From: Miscanthus floridulus
Taxonomy: Eukaryota > Streptophyta > Magnoliopsida > Poales > Poaceae
Length of the DNA stretch: 64,000 nucleotides
NCBI RefSeq assembly: GCF_019320115.1
Contig: NC_089598.1
Coordinates: 84,205,844 to 84,269,843 of the forward strand
Direction of reading: 5' to 3'
The notes under the pieces were generated by a model. That model was not told the DNA's origin. It saw nothing but the letters and a program-made list of their open reading frames with translations, and searched no databases. Numbering within the stretch: position 1 is the first letter of the stretch; every line of letters starts with the position of its first letter. Both the position numbers and the translations under genes were made by a program. Of the stretch, positions 58,010-64,000 are shown in pieces.

Positions 58010-61000
58010 GTGAACTACAAGACCGGTGGAAGTCATTGGGTTATTGATAGTGGTTGCACTCAACATATGACCAGTGATCCTCATATGTTCACCTCACTAG
58101 ATGAAGAGGTAGATGGGCAAGAGAAAATAACATTTGGAGATAATTCAAAGGGCAAGGTTAAAGGATTGGGCAAAGTGGCAATATCAAATGATCATTCCAT
58201 CTCCAATGTGCTATATGTTGCTTCATTGAGCTTCAACTTGCTATCCGTTGGGCAATTATGTGATCTTGGATTCCAATGTTTGTTCACCGAGAAGGAGGTT
58301 GTTGTATCCAAGGTAGATGACAATCAAGTGATATTCAATGGATTTAGATACAACAACTTATATCTAGTTGACTTCACCTCTGAAGATGCAAATTTGAAGA
58401 CTTGCCTATTCACCAAAACAACTCTTGGGTGGTTATGGCATAGAAGACTTGCTCATGTTGGGATGAGCTCACTCAAGAAGCTTATGAAGAATGATTTGGT
58501 GAGAGGGTTGAAGGATGTGAAGTTTGAAAAGGACAAGCTTTGTAGTGCATGTCAAGCCGGCAAGCAAGTTGCAAACACTCATCCAACCAAAGCTTTCATG
58601 TCAACCACAAGAGTGCTAGAACTCCTACACATGGATTTATTTGGACCAACAACATACAAGAGTTTGGGAGGAAATCTCTATTGTCTTGTGATTGTGGATG
58701 ACTATTCAAGGTATACATGGGTGTTCTTCCTTCATGACAAATCCGAAGTTGCATCTTGCTTCAAGAAGTTTGCCAAGAGAGCTCAAAATGAATTTGAAGT
58801 GAAGCTCAAAAGATTAGAAGTGACAATGGAAAAGAATTTGACAACACAAACATTGAAGCCTATTATGATGAAGTTGGGATCAAGCATAAAGTATCCACAA
58901 CCTACACTCCTCAACAAAATGGTGTAGTTGAGAGGAAGAACCGGACTTTGATCACTCTTGCAAGAACAATGCTAGATGAGTACAACACCCCCGAAGCTCT
59001 ATGGGCGGAAGCAATCAACACCACATGCTATGCATCAAACCGCCTATTCCTTCAAAAGTTCCTTGGCAAGACACCTTATGAGTTGCTCAATGGGAAGAAG
59101 CCGGACGTCTCCTTCTTTAGGGTGTTTGGTTGCAAATGCTACATCTACAAGAAGCGGTAACACCTAGGGAAGTTCCAAAGACGTTGTGATATTGGGTTTC
59201 TTGTTGGTTACTCATCGAAGTCCAAAGCATATAGAGTATTTAATCATGCCACTAGCTTGGTTGAAGAAACATATGATGTGGAATTTGATGAATCTAACGG
59301 CTCCCAAGGAGCACATGAGAATCTTGATGATGTAGGTGATGAACCATTGAGGGAGGCCATGAAGAATATTCCGGTGGGAGACATCAAGCCAAAAGATGAT
59401 GAAGATGATGTACAAGTCATTAACCAACCCTCTTCATCAAGTGTGCCATAAGATGGTGAAAAAGATGGGAGAGTAGAAAATAAAGATACTCATATCTCCC
59501 ATGAGCAAATGGTGGTACAAGCACAAGATGTTGATGCTCCACAATCTCCTCCTCAAGTGGTCAATAGAAGAAATACACCTCTCCTACAAGATCATCCAAA
59601 AGATCTCATCATAGGGAGTCCATCAAAGGGAGTAATGACTCGATCTCAAAAACTTGCTTCTTTTATTGCTCATCACTCTTTTGTATCTTGCTATGAGCCT
59701 ACCAAGGTAGAAGAAGCTCTAAAAGATCCGGATTGGATCAATGCCATGCATGAAGAGTTGAATAACTTCACTCGCAATGAAGTTTGGACTCTTGAAGAGC
59801 GACCAAAAGGTGCAAGAGTCATTGGAACGAAGTGGGTGTTCCACAACAAGCAAGATGATCAAGGTGTTGTTGTGAGGAACAAGGCAAGACTAGTTGCAAA
59901 GAGGTTCTCTCAAGTTGAAGGTTTGGATTTTGGAGAGACCTTTGCACCGGTTGCAAGATTAGAAGCCATCCGTATCCTTCTTGCATATGCATCACATCAT
60001 GAAATGAAACTATATCAAATGGATGTGAAAAGTGCATTCTTAAATGGCTTTATTAATGAACTAGTCTATGTTGATCAACCTCCTGGGTTTGAGGACCCTA
60101 GATATCCTAATCATATTTATAGGTTGTCCAAGGCACTATATGGACTCAAGCAAGCCCCAAGAGCTTGGTATGAGCGCCTTCGGGACTTCCTAATTGAAAA
60201 GGGCTTCACCATTGGTAAGATCGACACCACACTATTCACCAAGAAGCTTGATGGGCATATCTTCATTTGTCAAGTATATGTTGATGATATCATCTTTGGA
60301 TCATCAAATGAAGACTCATGCAAAGAATTTGGTGAATTGATGTCGAAGGAGTTCGAGATGTCCATGATTGGTGAGCTTATATTCTTTCTTGGTTTTTAAG
60401 TCAAGCAAATGAAAGAAGGCATCTTCATCTCTCAAGAGAAATACACAAAAGATCTTCTCAAGAGATTCAAGATGGATAAATGTAAGCCAATCAAGACACC
60501 AATGCCTACCAATGGACATCTCGATCTAGATAAGGGAGGTAACCCGGTTGATCAAACTCTCTACCGTTCTATGATTGGTAGCTTGTTATATTTAACCGCA
60601 TCTAGGCCCGACATCATGTTTAGTGTGTGTATGTGTGCTAGATTTCAAGCTAGTCCTAAGGAAACACATTTAATTGCCGTAAAAAGAATCCTTAGGTATC
60701 TTAAGCACACACCAAGCATTGGCCTTTGGTATCCCAAAGGAGCTATATTTGAGTTAGTTGGCTATTCCGATTCGGATTACGCCGGATGCAAAGTTGATAG
60801 AAAAAGCACATCCGGAGGGTGCCATTTGCTTGGTAGATCACTTGTGTCTTGGTCCTCCAAGAAACAAAATAGTGTGGCTTTGTCCACCGCCGAAGCGGAA
60901 TATATTGCCGCGGGTGCTTGTTGTGCACAAATTTTATACATGAAACAAACTTTGCTAGACTATGGTGTAGTTCTAGAAAAAGTACATCTTTTGTGCGATA

Positions 61001-61236
61001 ATGAAAGTGCGATAAAACTTGCAAATAATCCGGTTCAACATTCTCGCACCAAGCACATAGATATCCGCCATCACTTTCTAAGAGATCATGTTGCTAAAAA
61101 TGATATATCACTAGAAGGTGTAAGAACCGAAGATCAATTAACGGATATCTTCACTAAACCGCTAGATGAGGCTATATTTTGTAGATTGCGAAATGAGCTC
61201 AATGTGCTTGATTTTAGTAACTTCACTAAAAATTGA
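58010..61236 (+). pseudogene. pol: Sirevirus pol (PR-INT-RT-RH), one frameshift and three stops
   Basis: Same frame as gag at first, separated from it by TGA and TAG. Protease: WVIDSGCTQHM. Integrase: HRRLAHVGMSS and CSACQAGK finger, MDLFGP (Asp), SDNGKEF (Asp) and QQNGVVERKNR (Glu). Reverse transcriptase: [32 protein letters not shown]. RNase H: SDSDYAGCKVDRKSTSGG, STAEAEYIA. The PR-INT-RT order defines Ty1/copia. A one-base loss near 58812 (AAAAGATTAGAAG) shifts frame in integrase. The rest stays in one frame with TAA at 59158, 59449 and 60397, each where CAA (Gln) is expected. This makes it the least damaged retroelement here, though still inactive as it stands. Confidence 0.95.
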
Positions 61237-62642
61237 GCTTGTGTTGTCCCTTGCATTCATTGTAATATACAACATGTTTAATTTTTTGCAATACATATAG
61301 GGCTTGTCTAACATGGTTAAGATAACCGCCGAAAAGCGTGTGAAGAAGCTTAACCTTGGATCAAACTTGACAAGCAACTAGATTTACTTACAAGTATTGC
61401 ATATGCATGTATGTTGGTTTGTCGTTTTGTTCCATTTGCCCTCTTGTTGCTTATTTTCTTAAAAAGAATTATAACCTAAGGCAAAATATTTTGAAAAATA
61501 TGAGGGTTTGAGAGTGGTCACTCACATCAGTCCCAATTGGTGTTTATTTGGATCTTATTCAAGTTGGGACTTGATTGGGAACAGGCAGCGCGAAGGGACT
61601 TTGAAGACTTGCTGGAAAAGGTGCACCAGACGCTGCACCGGACGCTGCTGCCCAGCGTCCGGTCAGTTCACAGGAGGTGAACTGCTGCTGAAGGAGTGAC
61701 CGGATGCTGCGTTTGTGCGTCCTGTCAGAAGGGGATCCAGCGTCCGATCGATCGAAGGTAGAACAAGTTGTACTGACCGGACCCTACCTGCGTCTGGTCA
61801 TGGACCATCGGACGCGTCCGATCCTGATTCCAGAGGAATTGGACCTCTCTGGAATCGATCGGACGCTGGGTGGTAGCGTCCGGTCGCTACCACCGGAGCG
61901 TCCGGTCAGTGGATCTCGCGCGGCTTCAGGACTCTTTTCCGTTTCCTTCTCTGTCGTGTTTGGGATCCTCATATAACCGCGGCCTTCGCGTTTTGTTTTG
62001 GCCTAACCCTAATCGTCATTGCCGCCACCTCCACCGCTCCCGCGCTCAAGGTCGCCGCGCCGCCGCAACCCCCGTGCCGTTGCTCCTTGCGCCAGCCTCG
62101 CTCTCCACCGCGCTGAGGGACCTGCTGCTGAGCCTCATCACTCACCTCTTGCGTGTTTGCGACGCCGGAGTTAAGACCGAGGGGCCCTCAAGGCCATTGA
62201 TCCAACCCTTACCCTACCTCCTTGATTGGTAAGGCAAGACATTTTCAATCTTGATCTTTTCAATTGTGACCTAGATCAAATTGCAGTGCACTGATTCCCA
62301 ATCGCATTCAAGGTTTTCGACCTAACCCTAGCCGGTTCCGAGGTTTCCCCGCGCGATGTCTTTTCTTTTCTCGGATCGCCGATTCGTCAGGTAGCTTGCC
62401 CGTCGTCTCAATTTCGTACCTACATTGCTTGCTTCCTAGGTTTTCGCATCTATTAGATATAGTGTATTTATTCATATATCCATCTATTCTATCATGCACC
62501 GAGTCGGTTCCATTGTGGTTCTTGTGGCAGTTGGCAGTCAACTCGGAGCCAAGCTCGCGAGTAAGGATCGAGGCCAAGCCTCGAGAGTGTCAGTTTGACA
62601 GTTGATCTTCATCAGCGGCAGTTCACCCTCTTGTCTGTTCAG
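61237..62642 (+). other. Sirevirus spacer between pol and the envelope-position ORF
   Basis: 61237-61580 is AT-rich with nothing recognised. 61590-61930 carries another set of CGGACGCTG/CAGCGTCCGG words like those in the LTR. 61970-62230 is GC-rich. No coding sequence is supported. In Sireviruses this region is expected between pol and the third ORF. Confidence 0.6.
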
Positions 62643-64000
62643 ATGGCTCGCACCAAGAACGTTGGTGGTGGCCCAGGTGATGATGATTGGAGGCCCCCGC
62701 CTCGCTAGCCTGCAGGATCGAAAGGCAAGTCAACAAAGCAGGTGACATCCAAGAAGCGCAAGTACCCAGACACGGAGATAGCAAGAGCAGCAGCTGTTGC
62801 AGAGGCCGTAGAGCGTGCCAAGAGAGGAGGCGCTCACAGTGGCGTTGTCATAGCAGATTCACAGCTCACACCAGTTCAGAGGGCAGCACTTGAGGAGGCT
62901 GAGCGTCGTCATGGTGGTCCACCTGGGACTGTCATGATGGCAGGTCGTCGACTAGCTATTGAGGAGGCTCGACCTCAGGGGGAGTCCCAGCAGGAGGCAC
63001 AGCAGCAGCCCCCACCAACAGAGCCTTAGCCAGCCCAGGAGACTCAGGAGGGTCAGCAGACTGAGGAGACCGAGCCGGCACCTCAGCTACACCGCTCAGG
63101 TCATACCAGTACTACAGTTCCACCGAGGCCAGCTACACAGCGCAGGGGTTCAGGCCCTCCGCCTAGACCTTAGGGTCTGCCTCCAGTGGTTCACCTCGAC
63201 TTGAGGGCCGCCATAGCCAGACAGGTTCGCCAACTGCGCTTTGTTGAGTTTGACGTGTGGTTCCCTCCGAGGAGGGATGAGAGAGCAGCTGAGGGGTTCT
63301 ATACACCGCTCTAGGAGGACTTCTACAACGCATATCTAAATAGTGGGGTAGTGTTCAGATCTCAGAGGGTCTGTAGTTTGGAGTCTATTGTGGCAGCAGC
63401 CGGAGAGCACATCCGCCCCTACTTGTCATATTTGCCGGGGCTTGCAGATCTGATTGGCCGGACAGGAGTATATGTACCATCTTGGGTCCGGTAGTTCTAT
63501 GCTTCACTCTATGTTGATCCGCATCACAACTTCATTCATTTTGCATTCAACGGCAGAGATTATAGGGTGATGAGCTTCAGAGCCCAGGAGATACTGCGGC
63601 TACAGGATCAGCCTGTCAAGCTGCATGAGGTATGCTATGGATAGCAGGAGCCTCCCAGGCGTCCTCATGGAGGGATGGTGCCCCCGACAGATCTGGTGCG
63701 ACATTGCTTCAAGGAGCCATTTGGTGAGGGGTCGAGTAGGAACCCTAGTGACTTGACTCCTACAGCGAGAGTGCTAGAGGCCATTATCAGGAGGACATTG
63801 CTTCCTAGGTTGGGATACAGGGAGGGTCTGACTCGCTTACAGCTCTGGCTCCTTAATGCCCTGATGCAGCAGACCGTATTTGACATTTGGGACCTCCTTC
63901 TATCAGAGATGGAGGATACTATTGCTGAGGGTTTCAAGGGTCGTTGACAGCTTCCTTATGCACATTGGGTCACATTCTTGATGCTCAAGTGTGTGCAGGT
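62643..64000 (+). pseudogene. Sirevirus third ORF (envelope position), decayed, runs off the window
   Basis: Starts MARTKNVGGGPGDDDWRPPP at 62643 and stays in one frame to the window end. The first 200 codons are Gln/Pro-rich and low complexity. From about 63190 a globular domain reads RQLRFVEFDVWFPPRRDERA and YVDPHHNFIHFAFNGRDYRV, the pattern of the plant-retrotransposon domain called Transposase_32. Stops at 62706, 63027, 63171, 63312, 63492, 63642 and 63945, mostly where Gln or Arg is expected; no frameshift. No signal peptide or membrane helix appears in the part visible here, so calling it an envelope protein would go beyond the evidence. Confidence 0.75.

Noticed and set aside
1..64000. 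tRNA, rRNA or other structured RNA genes
   Set aside because: No cloverleaf or rRNA sequence was recognised by eye; tRNA-like words are the retrotransposon primer binding sites.

Overview
This is plant nuclear DNA, almost certainly from a grass and probably from the Andropogoneae (the sorghum, sugarcane, Miscanthus and maize group). That reading rests on GC-rich first exons beside AT-rich introns, MITE families typical of grasses, a chromovirus with 4 kb LTRs, a Sirevirus, a CACTA element and Mutator-like elements. The species cannot be fixed from the sequence alone. Three host genes, all on the minus strand, lie between about 16 and 42 kb. Both flanks are nested transposons.

Layout. 1-12036: a Ty3/gypsy chromovirus of Del/Tekay type. 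Its 5' LTR is cut by the window start, its gag-pol is full of in-frame stops, and its complete 3' LTR is 4045 bp. 12154-12479: a Myb/SANT-like coding fragment on the minus strand, then MITEs and a long TA microsatellite. 16124-17841: a P-class PPR gene with one frameshift. 18743-23774: a complete 14-exon alpha/beta-hydrolase gene, reconstructed exon by exon to 520 residues with a Ser-Asp-His triad. 26175-27470: a small Mutator-like element of Pack-MULE type. 28177-41889: a broken GPN-loop GTPase gene (GPN3 type). Exons 1-7 are readable, but there is a TAG in exon 4 and no final exon was found. Its intron 5 holds an RTE-type LINE (28584-39068) that inserted across the exon 5 splice donor. The LINE is itself interrupted by a 7.2 kb Mutator-like element (29330-36553) carrying two convergent genes. 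Intron 3 holds a 1 kb Harbinger-like element.

42484-49131 holds Stowaway MITEs, an antisense Ty1/copia remnant and an antisense gypsy LTR. 49845-54073 is one end of a CACTA (En/Spm) element, with a decayed minus-strand gene containing Transposase_24-like and protease-like parts. At 54074 a Sirevirus (Ty1/copia) inserted into it. This has a 1561 bp 5' LTR, PBS, gag with two zinc knuckles, pol, and an envelope-position ORF running off the window end.

Common thread. In the gypsy pol, the MULE transposase, the Sirevirus pol and env-position ORF, and GPN3, reading frames are broken mostly by TAG, TGA or TAA where relatives have CAG, CAA, CGA or TGG. Frameshifts are few. This is the expected mark of decay by deamination of methylated cytosine in silenced DNA. 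The alpha/beta-hydrolase gene is the only host gene that reads through completely.
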